Shown here piece after piece: positions 44,081 through 53,187 of a stretch of 64,000 nucleotides of DNA. The translations under genes and the position numbers were made by a program. Under the pieces are notes generated by a model. That model was not told where the DNA came from. It ran no database searches and saw nothing but the letters and a program-made list of their open reading frames with translations. Positions within the stretch are counted from its first letter, which is position 1. Each line of letters starts with the position of its first letter. The stretch is taken from assembly GCF_035918155.1 (NCBI RefSeq), contig NZ_CP109327.1, positions 2,170,001 to 2,234,000 on the forward strand, written 5' to 3'. The stretch is from Streptomyces sp. NBC_01591. Lineage in GTDB: Bacteria > Actinomycetota > Actinomycetes > Streptomycetales > Streptomycetaceae.

Positions 44081-44133
44081 GAGGGATGTCCGGGCGGCGC
44101 GCGAGGGAATTACGCGCGCCGGGCGACAGGACG

Positions 44134-45600
44134 TCAGTGGCGGTTCGGCTGACGCTTCCACGGACCGGTGATGGCGAGCATGATGCCCGGCGTCTGGATG
44201 TTGGCGTACAGCGTCCGGCCGTCGGGCGAGAACGTGACACCGGTGAACTCGCTGTACTCCGGCTCCTCCTCGCTGCCGATGTTCAGCTCATTGCGCGCGA
44301 TGGGGTAGGTGCGGCCGCTCTCGGTCGCGCCGAAGAGGTGCTGGATGCCGTCGCCGTCCTCGGAGATGACCAGGCCGCCGTACGGCGAGACGGTGATGTT
44401 GTCCGGGCCGTCGAAGGCGCCGTCCTTCGACGGGTCGGCGTTCACGCCGAGGAGCACCTTCAGCGTCAGCGTGCGGCGCTTGGGGTCGTAGAACCAGACC
44501 TGGCCGTCGTGCTGGACGGGGCTCTCGGAGCGGGCGAACGAGGAGACGATGTAGGCGCCGCCGTCGCCCCACCACATGCCTTCGAGCTTGCGGGCGCGGG
44601 TGACCTCGCCGTCGGCGAACTGCTTGCGCACCGAGACGGACTTGGCGTCACGGTCGGGTACGTCGACCCAGTCCACGCCGTACACCGTGCCGGTCTTCGT
44701 GGCGCGGGACAGGTCGTCGACGAACTTGCCGTTGCTGTCGAAGCACTTGGTGGCCTGGAGGACACCGGCGTCGTCGGCGAGCGTGCGCAGCCGGCCGCGG
44801 CCGTGCCGGAAGCCGTGCGGCGGAACCCAGCGGTAGAGCAGTCCGTTGGGGCCCGAGGCGTCCTCGGTCAGGTAGGCGTGGCCGCGCTTGGGGTCGATGA
44901 CGACGGCCTCGTGGGCGTACCGGCCGAACGCCTTGATCGGGTGCGGGTCGCGGTTGGCGTTCCGGTCGTACGGGTCGACCTCGAAGACGTAGCCGTGGTC
45001 CTTGAGCAGGCCGTTCTTGCCGGCCTTGTCCTCGGTCTCCTCGCAGGTGAGCCAGGTGCCCCACGAGGTGGCGCCACCGGCGCAGTTGGTGGACGTGCCG
45101 GCGATGCCGACCCACTCGGCGGTACGGCCGTCGCGGCGGGTCTCCACGACGGTGCAGCCGCCGGCCGCGACCGGGTCGTAGACGAGGCCCTCGGTGAGCG
45201 GAACCGGGTGCTCCCAGCCGGCCCTGGTGCCGCTGAGCTCGTGGTTGTTGACGAGCAGGGTGACGCCGCGCGCGCCCTCGAAGGTGGCCGTGCCGTCGTG
45301 GTTGGAGGGGGTGTACTCGCCGGACTCCAGCTTGGTGACACCGCTGTGGGTGATGACCCGGTACGAGAAGCCGGCGGGGAGCGCGAGTATGCCCTCGGGG
45401 TCGGCGATCAGCGGCCCGTAGCCGGGCTCGCGGTTGTGCCCGTGACCGTGGTCGTGGTCGTCATGGTCGTGGCCGTGCTTCGGGTCCCCGGCTGCCAGAG
45501 CGCCCGGCGCGGTGGCCAGCGCCGCGACGGTTCCGGTCAGTGCGATGCCGGCACCGGTGAGGGCGGACGTTCTGGTGAATTCCCTGCGTGTGAAGGGCAT
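44134..45600 (-). CDS. secreted PhoX-family (DUF839) alkaline phosphatase-like protein
   Basis: A 488-residue exported protein. The start region FTRREFTRTSALTG then a hydrophobic run is a Tat signal peptide, as expected for a calcium/iron-dependent PhoX phosphatase folded before export. A His/Asp-rich stretch just after the signal (residues 39-54) could bind metal. Family segments include LLVNNHELSGT, WLTCEETED and GPDNITVSPYGGLVISEDG. AGGAG six bases before ATG 45600. Such enzymes release phosphate from esters outside the cell. I see no convincing PHO box. Confidence 0.88.
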   Translation of the reverse strand: MPFTRREFTRTSALTGAGIALTGTVAALATAPGALAAGDPKHGHDHDDHDHGHGHNREPGYGPLIADPEGILALPAGFSYRVITHSGVTKLESGEYTPSNHDGTATFEGARGVTLLVNNHELSGTRAGWEHPVPLTEGLVYDPVAAGGCTVVETRRDGRTAEWVGIAGTSTNCAGGATSWGTWLTCEETEDKAGKNGLLKDHGYVFEVDPYDRNANRDPHPIKAFGRYAHEAVVIDPKRGHAYLTEDASGPNGLLYRWVPPHGFRHGRGRLRTLADDAGVLQATKCFDSNGKFVDDLSRATKTGTVYGVDWVDVPDRDAKSVSVRKQFADGEVTRARKLEGMWWGDGGAYIVSSFARSESPVQHDGQVWFYDPKRRTLTLKVLLGVNADPSKDGAFDGPDNITVSPYGGLVISEDGDGIQHLFGATESGRTYPIARNELNIGSEEEPEYSEFTGVTFSPDGRTLYANIQTPGIMLAITGPWKRQPNRH

Positions 45601-45790
45601 CACGTACTCCTGGGGCAACTGGGCGGGTTGTTGGCGCGCCCACAGTCGCGCCCCTGAGCCAACATCAGTTGAACTGCGGGCGACGTCGGGGAGCATCCTT
45701 CCTGTGCAGTTGGCCGGAAGGAATGTCCCGAAGTCTCCGTCGGCCGCGGACCGCCCGTTCGCGCCGCCCGCGGCATACCGTGCCGGAGGG

Positions 45791-47254
45791 TCAGGCCCCC
45801 TTGCGCGACCGGGCCTTGAACGCCGCCTTGCGGGCCTCCTTGGCCTTCTTCTTGTCGCTGTGCAGCCGCCCCATCGCTTCGAGGACGTCCGCGGTCGCCG
45901 GGTGCACCACCCGCCATGCCTCGTCGAAGAAGCCGCTGTGCTGGCCCGACAGGCCCTCGACCAGGTCCTGGAGCTCGTCCAGATCGCCGTCGGTCTCCAG
46001 CTGGGCCGCGATCGTGTCGATGGCCAGCCAGAAGATCATCGACTCCGGCGGTGCGGGTACGCCGGCCGCGCCCAGCTCGGCGAGCCAGACCCGGGCGAGG
46101 CCGCCCAGCTCGGGGTCGTCCAGCACCGCGCGCACCGCGGGCTCCGCCTCCGCGCCGACCAGGGCGAGCGCCTGCTGGCAGTGGAGCCTGCGCAGCGGCG
46201 CCTGCCGGTCCGTTCCGCGCGCCGCCGCCAGGAGTTCGGCTGCCGCGCCGTCCGCGCCACCGCGCCGGGCGAGCCACAGCTCGACCTCGCTGCGGGCCGC
46301 CGCCTCGGGGTAGTACGCGATGCCGCCGAGCAGTACGTCGGCGCCCTTGTCCGCGAAGTCGCCGATCGCCGGGGCCTCCACCCCGGCCTCCAGCATCCGG
46401 GTCCGCAGGCCGTACAGGCCGAGGGGGGTCAGCTTCACCATGCCGTACCGGGTGACGTCCTCGTCGTCGGCCGGCGGGGTGGCGTCCTCGCCCTCCTCGA
46501 CCAGCAACGCCTCGTCCACCGGGCGGTATTCGACGATCCCGATGGGTTCGAGGACCCGGAACTGGTCGTCGAGGCGCATCATCGCCTCGGACACCTGCTC
46601 AAGGATGTCGTCGGTGGGTTCGCCCATGTCGTCGGGCACGATCACCGACGCGGCGAGGGCGGGCAGCGGTACGGCGGCCGGGTCCGCGCCACCGTGGCCG
46701 TCGCCGACGGTGAGCAGATACAGATTGCCGAGGACCCCGTCGAGGAATTCCGCCTCGACCTCCGGGTCCCAGTCCAGGGACTCGAAGTCGATCGAGCCGT
46801 CCTCGCCGACGAGATCGGCGAGGTCGTCGAAGACGGGGGCGGTGGCGTCCGCGTGGACGGCCTCCAGGCCGTCGAGCCAGATCGTCAGGACGTCCTTCGG
46901 TGAACCGCCGGTGATCAGCGCCAGGTGCTCACCGGCGGTCGCGGTCCCTTCCGCGTCCGGCCCGGCGTCCTCGTCGGGGTCCTCGACATCGACGATCCCC
47001 GTGTCGACCGCGAGCCGCCACGCCTCGCTCGCCTCCGCCGCACCGTCCTCGTCGGCCGCCAGGCCGAGGTGCTCGGCCGCCGCGGGCAGTTGTGCGTCGA
47101 CGAGCTCACCCCCGGCGCCGACCCGGGTTTCGGGGCCCGCCCAGCGGGCGAGCCGGACGGCGCGGGCGAGCAGCGGCGCGGCGAGCGCGTCCCGTGCCAG
47201 CTCGGCCTCGGTGTGCAGCCGTACGGGCGGCAGGGTGGGGCGCTCTGCGGACAT
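45791..47254 (-). CDS. large acidic protein of unknown function
   Basis: A 487-residue protein, strongly acidic (many Asp/Glu runs), with a basic Lys-rich C terminus (DKKKAKEARKAAFKARSRK). The middle (ATRYGM-VKLTPLGLYGLRTRMLEAG-like) suggests a winged-helix element, and helical repeats follow. No catalytic motif. AGGAGAA ribosome site before ATG 47254. Similar proteins are widespread in Streptomyces as plasmid pRiA4b-like or hypothetical entries; I do not assign a role. Confidence 0.7.
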   Translation of the reverse strand: MSAERPTLPPVRLHTEAELARDALAAPLLARAVRLARWAGPETRVGAGGELVDAQLPAAAEHLGLAADEDGAAEASEAWRLAVDTGIVDVEDPDEDAGPDAEGTATAGEHLALITGGSPKDVLTIWLDGLEAVHADATAPVFDDLADLVGEDGSIDFESLDWDPEVEAEFLDGVLGNLYLLTVGDGHGGADPAAVPLPALAASVIVPDDMGEPTDDILEQVSEAMMRLDDQFRVLEPIGIVEYRPVDEALLVEEGEDATPPADDEDVTRYGMVKLTPLGLYGLRTRMLEAGVEAPAIGDFADKGADVLLGGIAYYPEAAARSEVELWLARRGGADGAAAELLAAARGTDRQAPLRRLHCQQALALVGAEAEPAVRAVLDDPELGGLARVWLAELGAAGVPAPPESMIFWLAIDTIAAQLETDGDLDELQDLVEGLSGQHSGFFDEAWRVVHPATADVLEAMGRLHSDKKKAKEARKAAFKARSRKGA

Positions 47255-47449
47255 CAGGTGGTTCTCCTCGGGGCGTACGGGGCGTACGGAGCGGGCGGCC
47301 CAAGCGTAGACGCATTTCGCCCCATGCCGCCCGGTTCATGCAACGGACAACAGCAGTCCACCCGACAGACCTTGACAACCCCCTTGCGCACACAAGAGAT
47401 TGACGCGCGTAGACCTCCACTCTGACCCTCGATACCCCCGGAGCCCGTG

Positions 47450-49303
47450 ATGCCTGCCGCATCGTCCAGAACGACCGCCGTCTCCGCCGTAGTCACCGCC
47501 GCCCTCGCCGCCGGTCTGCTCACCGGCGCCGCGACCACCTCCGCGTCCGCCTCCACCGCCCAGCCCGTGGACGGCCAGGTCCGGATCCACGACATCCAGG
47601 GCTCCACCCGGATATCCCCGCTCGCCGGTCAGCAGGTCGGCGACGTGGCGGGCATCGTCACCGGAGTGCGGACGTACGGCTCGAAGGGCTTCTGGTTCCA
47701 GGACCCGAACCCCGACGCCGACACCGCCACCAGCGAGGGCATCTTCGTCTACACCGGCGCCGCGCCCACCGTCGCGGTCGGTGACGCGGTCACCGTCTCC
47801 GGCACGGTCACCGAGTACGTCCCGGGCGGCCTCGACTCCGGCAACCAGTCGCTCACCCAGATCAGCAAGCCCACCGTCGCCGTGGTGTCCTCCGGCAACG
47901 CCCTGCCCGAGCCGGTGCGGGTCTCGGAGCGCTCGGTCCCCTCCCGGTACGCCCCTGAGGGTGACCCCGCGGCGGGCGGCTCCGTCAACGCGCTGACCCT
48001 GCGGCCGTCCCGCTACGCCCTCGACTACTACGAGTCGATCGAAGGGATGAACATCAGCGTCGGCACCTCGCGGGTGGTCGGCGCCACCGACGCGCACGCC
48101 GAGCTGTGGGTGACGGTGAAGCCGCGCGAGAACGACGCCCGCCGCGGCGGCACCGTCTACGGCTCGTACCGCTCCCAGAACACCGGACGGCTGCAGATCC
48201 AGTCGCTGGTGCCGCTCGCCCAGCAGCCCTTCCCGAAGGCGGACGTGGGCGATGTGCTGTCCGGTACGACCGAGGGCCCGCTCGACTTCAACCAGTACGG
48301 CGGCTACACGCTGACCGCACGCACCATGGGCACGGTCACCGCCAAGGGCCTGCGGCGGGAGACCACCCGCAAGCAGCGCGGCGGCGAGCTGGCCGTGGCG
48401 ACGTACAACGTCGAGAACCTCGACCCGAGCGACCCGCAGGAGAAGTTCGACGCGCTCGCCGCCGCGGTCGTCGACAACCTCGCCTCGCCCGACATCCTGG
48501 CGCTGGAGGAGATCCAGGACAACAACGGCGCGAAGAGCGACGGCACGGTCGCCGCCGACCTGACGGTGAAGAAGTTCACCGACGCGATCGTGGCAGCGGG
48601 CGGTCCGGCGTACGAGTGGCGCTCCATCGACCCGCAGGACAAGAAGGACGGCGGCGAGCCCGGCGGCAACATCCGTCAGGTGTTCCTCTTCAACCCGGAG
48701 CGGGTCTCGTTCACCGAGCGGGCCGGCGGCGACGCGACGACGGCGACCGATGTCGTACGGGAGGGGGGCCGCGCCGCCCTGACCTTCTCCCCCGGCCGGA
48801 TCGACCCGGCGAACACGGCCTGGGAGAAAAGCCGCAAGCCGCTCGTCGGGGAGTTCAGCTTCCGGGGCCGTACGGTCTTCGTCGTCGCCAACCACTTCGC
48901 GTCCAAGGGCGGCGACGAGTCCATCTTCTCGGAGCACCAGCCGCCGACCCGTTCCTCGGAGGTCCAGCGGCACGCGCAGGGCGAGGCGGTCAACACCTTC
49001 GTCAAGAAGCTGCTGAGCGTCCAGAAGAACGCGGACGTCCTGGTCGTCGGTGACATCAACGACTTCGAGTTCTCCGGCACGGCCGAGGCACTGACGGCCG
49101 GGGGCGCGCTGTACCCGGCGATCAAGTCCCTGCCGCGCTCGGAGCGTTACAGCTACGTCTACCAGGGCAACAGCCAGGTCCTCGACCAGATCCTGACCAG
49201 CCCGTCGATCGACGACTTCCACTACGACAGCGTGCACATCAACGCCGAGTTCGCCGACCAGAACAGCGACCACGACCCGCAGGTGCTCCGCTTCCGCCCG
49301 TAG
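47450..49303 (+). CDS. secreted endonuclease/exonuclease/phosphatase family protein (NucH/ExeM-like)
   Basis: A 617-residue exported nuclease. A Sec signal peptide ends near TSASA. Next is an OB-fold-like domain (DVAGIVTGVRTYGSKGFWFQDP) that precedes the catalytic domain in this family. The EEP domain has VATYNVENLDP, ALEEIQDN with the metal Glu, VVANHFASKGGD, VVGDINDFE and the closing NSDHDPQVLRF His-Asp pair. GGAG six bases before ATG 47450. It probably degrades extracellular DNA or other phosphodiesters and supplies phosphate. Confidence 0.9.
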   Translation: MPAASSRTTAVSAVVTAALAAGLLTGAATTSASASTAQPVDGQVRIHDIQGSTRISPLAGQQVGDVAGIVTGVRTYGSKGFWFQDPNPDADTATSEGIFVYTGAAPTVAVGDAVTVSGTVTEYVPGGLDSGNQSLTQISKPTVAVVSSGNALPEPVRVSERSVPSRYAPEGDPAAGGSVNALTLRPSRYALDYYESIEGMNISVGTSRVVGATDAHAELWVTVKPRENDARRGGTVYGSYRSQNTGRLQIQSLVPLAQQPFPKADVGDVLSGTTEGPLDFNQYGGYTLTARTMGTVTAKGLRRETTRKQRGGELAVATYNVENLDPSDPQEKFDALAAAVVDNLASPDILALEEIQDNNGAKSDGTVAADLTVKKFTDAIVAAGGPAYEWRSIDPQDKKDGGEPGGNIRQVFLFNPERVSFTERAGGDATTATDVVREGGRAALTFSPGRIDPANTAWEKSRKPLVGEFSFRGRTVFVVANHFASKGGDESIFSEHQPPTRSSEVQRHAQGEAVNTFVKKLLSVQKNADVLVVGDINDFEFSGTAEALTAGGALYPAIKSLPRSERYSYVYQGNSQVLDQILTSPSIDDFHYDSVHINAEFADQNSDHDPQVLRFRP

Positions 49304-49311
49304 CGGCGTCC

Positions 49312-50025
49312 CTACGCGCCCGCGCTCGGCCGGATGCTGAGCGCGGGCGTGTACCGGTGCACTCCACCGCCGGTCACCCCCGGGTACGACTGCACCCGTT
49401 CCCACTGCGGCGTGCTCGACCCGATCCCGGCACCGGGGGCGGCCAGTGCGTCGATGTGGGCCCCGGCGCTCTCCCATTCGGCGTAGTTGAGCACCCGCGT
49501 CCCGTCGGTGCTCACATGGAAGTGCCCGGAGATGCCGCCGGGGGCGGGCGCCGGGTCTGTCCCCAGCGCCTCGAACACGGTGTCCACCCAGTCCCGTTGC
49601 CGCGCCCTGTCCGGGCCCTCGAACTCGACATCGACGATCACGACGCAGCCCGGCTCCCGTCCGTCGCCCTCCCTCGGCGGCGTGGAACGGTAGAGCTCAA
49701 AGGTGTGCAGTCCGAGCCGACGGATGCCCGGCACCGCGGCGTCGATGTCCGCGTTGCGCTCGTCCCTGCCGTGCCGGAAGAAGTCCTGGTACGCCTGCTC
49801 ACCACTCCACTGGCTGTAGTGGAACAGAGTCTTCCCGTCCTCACCGGCATGGACGGTGTACGAAAGAAGTCCGGGATGCGGCCAGTCCCTGCTGTCCCAC
49901 GCCTCGCGAATGGCCTCGACCGCCTGTCGCCGGCGCTCCGGGGTGCCGACATCCCAGGTGCTCGCCTTGACGAGTCCGACGTCGTTTCGGGCAAGATCGG
50001 GACGGGACTCGAATCGCACGCTCAT
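49312..50025 (-). CDS. tandem antibiotic-biosynthesis-monooxygenase (ABM) domain protein
   Basis: A 237-residue protein with two ferredoxin-like ABM domains, at about residues 14-110 (LLSYTVHAGEDGKTLFHYSQW) and 125-215 (GGISGHFHVSTDGTRVLNYAEW). The repeats show the same strand pattern ending in Tyr/Trp. Small oxygenases and heme-degrading enzymes share this fold; no cofactor residue is clear. ATG 50025 has AGGAGGACC upstream. The divergent 136-bp gap has the sequence TCAAG-TGCG-CTTGA (50088-50101) as a possible operator. Confidence 0.78.
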   Translation of the reverse strand: MSVRFESRPDLARNDVGLVKASTWDVGTPERRRQAVEAIREAWDSRDWPHPGLLSYTVHAGEDGKTLFHYSQWSGEQAYQDFFRHGRDERNADIDAAVPGIRRLGLHTFELYRSTPPREGDGREPGCVVIVDVEFEGPDRARQRDWVDTVFEALGTDPAPAPGGISGHFHVSTDGTRVLNYAEWESAGAHIDALAAPGAGIGSSTPQWERVQSYPGVTGGGVHRYTPALSIRPSAGA

Positions 50026-50161
50026 GATGGGTCCTCCTGACCGGGGCACCCGGGTGGTGCACCGCTGCCGACCACCCTGATATGTCAAGTGCGCTTGAGG
50101 TCAACAGCACGCCCCGTCGGCACCGTCGGACCCGCCGACGGCACAACGAACGGAGTACCGC

Positions 50162-51295
50162 ATGGCACCGCACCTCAGGACGATCAGCCGCGAGGAGCAT
50201 CTGGCGTTCGTCGCGAGCCGTCCCGCCGTGAGCCATATGCAGGTTCCGTCGTGGGGCGATGTGAAGCCCGACTGGCGTGCGGAGAGCATCGGCTGGTTCG
50301 ACCGGGACGGCGCGGGCCGGGAACGGATCGTCGGGGCCGGGCTCGTCCTGTACCGGCCGATCCCCCGGGTGAAGCGCTATCTGGCCTATCTGCCGGAGGG
50401 CCCGGTCATCGACTGGCACGGCGCGGGGCTGAGGCAGTGGCTGGATCCGATGCTGGCGCATCTGAAGGCACAGGGCGCGTTCTCGGTGCGCATGGGCCCA
50501 CCGGTGGTCGCCCGGCGCTGGGACGCCCGGACCGTGAAGGACGCCATCGCCGACCCGGCCTCGGGGCGCCTGCGCGACGTACCGCCGGACGCCGAGGAGC
50601 CGCGGGCCGCCGCGGTCGCGGAGGAGCTGCGTGGACTGGGCTGGCGGCAGGGCGAGGAGGAGAGCGAGGACGGGTTCAGCGCGGGACAGCCCCGTTACGT
50701 CTTCCAGGTACCGTTCGCCGGGCTGTCGCTGGAGGAGATCCGGGGCAATCTGAACCAGCAGTGGCGGCGCAACATCAAGAAGGCGGAGAAGGCGGGCGTC
50801 AAGGTCGTCGAGGGCGACCACGAGGACCTCCCGGCCTTCTACGAGCTGTACCGCGAAACGGCCGCACGCGACCGCTTCATCCCCCGCCCGCTCGCCTACT
50901 TCCAGCGGATGTGGACCGTGCTGCGGGCCGAGGACCCCGACCGGATGCGGCTCTACCTCGCCCAGCACGACGGGGAGACGCTCTCCGCCGCAACGATGCT
51001 GACCGTCGGGAACCACGTCTGGTACTCCTACGGCGCCTCGACCGGCCGCAAGCGCGAGGTCCAGCCCAGCAACGCCATCCAGTGGCGGATGATGAGCGAC
51101 GCGCACGAACGGGGCGCGGCCGTCTACGACTTGCGCGGCATCACCGACACCCTCGACGAGAGCGACCATCTGGTGGGCCTGCTGCGCTTCAAGGTCGGCA
51201 CGGGCGGCCGGGCCGCCGAGTACATCGGCGAGTGGGACTACCCGATCAACAAGGTGCTCCACAAGGCCTTCACCCTCTACATGGCGCGCCGCTGA
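50162..51295 (+). CDS. FemABX-family aminoacyltransferase
   Basis: A 377-residue peptidoglycan bridge-forming enzyme of the Fem family, related to Streptomyces FemX that adds the first glycine to lipid II. It has two GNAT-like lobes; family segments are FQVPFAGLSLEEIRGNL, QQWRRNIKKAEKAGV, YDLRGI and LLRFKVGTGG. CGGAG before ATG 50162. Uses aminoacyl-tRNA and works at the inner membrane face. A MITE-like repeat starts 12 bp after its stop. Confidence 0.85.
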   Translation: MAPHLRTISREEHLAFVASRPAVSHMQVPSWGDVKPDWRAESIGWFDRDGAGRERIVGAGLVLYRPIPRVKRYLAYLPEGPVIDWHGAGLRQWLDPMLAHLKAQGAFSVRMGPPVVARRWDARTVKDAIADPASGRLRDVPPDAEEPRAAAVAEELRGLGWRQGEEESEDGFSAGQPRYVFQVPFAGLSLEEIRGNLNQQWRRNIKKAEKAGVKVVEGDHEDLPAFYELYRETAARDRFIPRPLAYFQRMWTVLRAEDPDRMRLYLAQHDGETLSAATMLTVGNHVWYSYGASTGRKREVQPSNAIQWRMMSDAHERGAAVYDLRGITDTLDESDHLVGLLRFKVGTGGRAAEYIGEWDYPINKVLHKAFTLYMARR

Positions 51296-51307
51296 GCAGG
51301 CAATGCA

Positions 51308-51477
51308 CCTAGGGCCTCTCGTTTGGATCACGCCGGGCTCGCATGCCCCGGCACCGCGCCTCGCCGCGTTGTCGTCGGTCGCCAGGGCTCCTTCCCCGAG
51401 CTCTCGGCTCCGCCTTGCGATGCACGGCACCGGACCCCGCTCCCTGATCCGGCCTGATCCAAACGAAAGGCCCTAGG
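51308..51477. repeat. MITE-like element with CCTAGGG termini
   Basis: A 170-bp non-coding element with ~23-bp terminal inverted repeats: the left end CCTAGGGCCTCTCGTTTGG-ATCA matches the right end read in reverse, differing at one base. Both ends carry CCTAGG, so CTAG may be the target duplication. It fills the gap between femX and the lipoprotein gene, and its right CTAG supplies the TAG stop of that gene. A second, one-ended copy lies at 58.6 kb. Confidence 0.8.
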
Positions 51478-52156
51478 CGGGATCGGCCCGCCACGCGGTC
51501 ATGCTGAGCTCGTCGAGCAGCCGTACGTCGCTGCCCTCCAGCGGGAAGGTGCGCGCTTCCAGGCCGGGGGCGGGTGCGATCTCCAGGGCGTCGCCCTCGA
51601 TGAGGTCGCCGCCGGTCGGGGTGGAGACCCAGGCCAGGAGCGATCGCATCGTCTTCCCCGGCTTCAGCATGACCTCCTGCGGCCCGCGGTCGGTGCCCAT
51701 GTAGGAGGAGCCCGGGTTCACCGGGACGGGCAGCGGGTCGCCGGCCTCGTCCAGGGCCCGGACGGACGGGTAGCCGTGGACCCGGTACGGCTTGCTGCCG
51801 CAGTTGGTGAGGGTGAGTCCGACAGCCCGGTGGCCGAGCGCCGCCTCCACCTCGCCCATGCCGACGACGACGCCGGAGGACGGGCAGCCGGCCGGGACGG
51901 TGGGGGTGGAGGCGGGCCCCTGCGCGGCGGGCGGCCGGTCGGGGAGCGCGGTGGAGACGCTGGGGAACGGAGTCGGCAGCTTGTCGGCGTGCACCCGGTA
52001 CGGATCGCTGGGCGTCGGCTCCGGCTCGCCCTCGCCCGCCGGCACGAGGAACCCGGCGCATCCGGAGAGCGTCAGGCCCAGCACCCCGGCCAGCAGACCG
52101 GCCGCCAGCGGCCCCCGTCGCCCTGCTCCTGCCCCTGCCAGTCCTCGCATGCTCAC
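51473..52156 (-). CDS. lipoprotein with DUF4232-like domain
   Basis: A 227-residue predicted lipoprotein. The signal peptide ends in the lipobox LTLSGC with the acylated Cys near residue 33. A Pro/Thr-rich linker then leads to a beta-sandwich DUF4232-type domain (VGLTLTNCGSKPYRVHGYPSVRALDEAG). GTG 52156 or ATG 52150 could start it. Its TAG stop is formed by the end of the neighbouring repeat, so the original C terminus may have been altered when the repeat inserted. Outer membrane-face role unknown. Confidence 0.8.
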   Translation of the reverse strand: MSMRGLAGAGAGRRGPLAAGLLAGVLGLTLSGCAGFLVPAGEGEPEPTPSDPYRVHADKLPTPFPSVSTALPDRPPAAQGPASTPTVPAGCPSSGVVVGMGEVEAALGHRAVGLTLTNCGSKPYRVHGYPSVRALDEAGDPLPVPVNPGSSYMGTDRGPQEVMLKPGKTMRSLLAWVSTPTGGDLIEGDALEIAPAPGLEARTFPLEGSDVRLLDELSMTAWRADPA

Positions 52157-52302
52157 GCGCCCACCCCGATCTCGGCCTGCCGCATAGGTGTTCGATCATG
52201 CCAGACCCGTGAGCGCGGCCTGCGACTGTTCAGTCCTTCTTGCCGCTCACCCCAAGAAGATCTAAGTGGACCTTCACGGTCCGGTCGACCGACACTTCGG
52301 GG

Positions 52303-53187
52303 ATGACCGCACCAGTGACTCCCTTCGGCCGCGCGCTCTGCGCCATGATCACGCCATTCACCGACTCCGGCGAACTGGACCCGGACGCCGCCGGTGAGCA
52401 TGCCGCCGCCCTGGTCGCCGACGGCTGCGACGGCCTGGTGCTGAGCGGTACCACCGGCGAGTCCCCGACCACCACCGACGCTGAGAAGACCGCGCTGCTG
52501 CGGGCGGTCCGGGCTGCGGTCGGCGACGGGGTGCCGATCGTCGCCGGGGTCGGCAGCGCGGACACCCGGCACACCGTGGACCTCGCCCGGCAGGCCGAAC
52601 GGGCGGGCGCGGACGGCCTGTTGGTGGTGACGCCGTACTACAGCCGACCGCCGCAGGCCGCCGTCGAGGCGCACTTCCGGTGCGTAGCCGACGCGACCGG
52701 CCTTCCGCTGATGCTCTACGACATCCCCGGCCGCACCGGCACCCGCATCGAACCGGAGACCCTGCTGCGGCTCGCGGAGCACCCGCGCATCGCGGCCGTG
52801 AAGGACTGCGCGTACGACCTGCTCGGGTCCACGAAGGTGATCGGCGCGACCTCGCTGGCGTACTACTCGGGCTGCGAGGAGCTGAATCTGCCGTTGTACG
52901 CGGTGGGCGCGGCGGGCTATGTCAGCACGGTCGCCAATGTGGCGCCCCGCGCACTGAGGGCGGTCCTGGACGCGTTCGACGCCGGGGACACCGCGCAGGC
53001 CGCCCGGCTCAACCACCTGGTCCTCCCGCTCGCCGAGGCGATGATGGGCTCCGGGCTGCCCGGCACGGTCACCGCCAAGGCGCTGCTCGGTGCCGGACCG
53101 GTCCGCGAACCGCTGCAGCCCGCCGGGCGCGAGGCGACCGACGGGCTGCGGAAGGCTTACGAGGAACTGCTGCGCGCCACCGATTAG
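52303..53187 (+). CDS. dapA: 4-hydroxy-tetrahydrodipicolinate synthase
   Basis: Condenses pyruvate and aspartate semialdehyde in lysine/diaminopimelate synthesis. The 294-residue protein has the pyruvate loop [16 protein letters not shown], the Tyr in [10 protein letters not shown] and the Schiff-base Lys in [15 protein letters not shown] 52303 starts 63 bases into the longest frame and begins the homologous part. Its stop overlaps the dapD stop on the other strand by four bases. Streptomyces usually have more than one DapA; this one beside dapD is plausibly biosynthetic. Confidence 0.9.
   Translation: MTAPVTPFGRALCAMITPFTDSGELDPDAAGEHAAALVADGCDGLVLSGTTGESPTTTDAEKTALLRAVRAAVGDGVPIVAGVGSADTRHTVDLARQAERAGADGLLVVTPYYSRPPQAAVEAHFRCVADATGLPLMLYDIPGRTGTRIEPETLLRLAEHPRIAAVKDCAYDLLGSTKVIGATSLAYYSGCEELNLPLYAVGAAGYVSTVANVAPRALRAVLDAFDAGDTAQAARLNHLVLPLAEAMMGSGLPGTVTAKALLGAGPVREPLQPAGREATDGLRKAYEELLRATD

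Noticed and set aside
47335..47370. PHO box upstream of the secreted nuclease
   Set aside because: Only GTTCATGCAAC and a distant GTCCACCCGAC resemble the consensus; the middle unit does not, and spacing to the start is long.
49312..50025. Polyketide tailoring monooxygenase
   Set aside because: It is a lone tandem ABM-domain protein with no biosynthetic neighbours, so the family name alone is not evidence.
50162..51295. FemX-like gene as a sign of a specialised-metabolite or vancomycin-resistance cluster
   Set aside because: No vanHAX, NRPS or PKS genes are nearby; Fem-family enzymes are part of normal Streptomyces wall synthesis.
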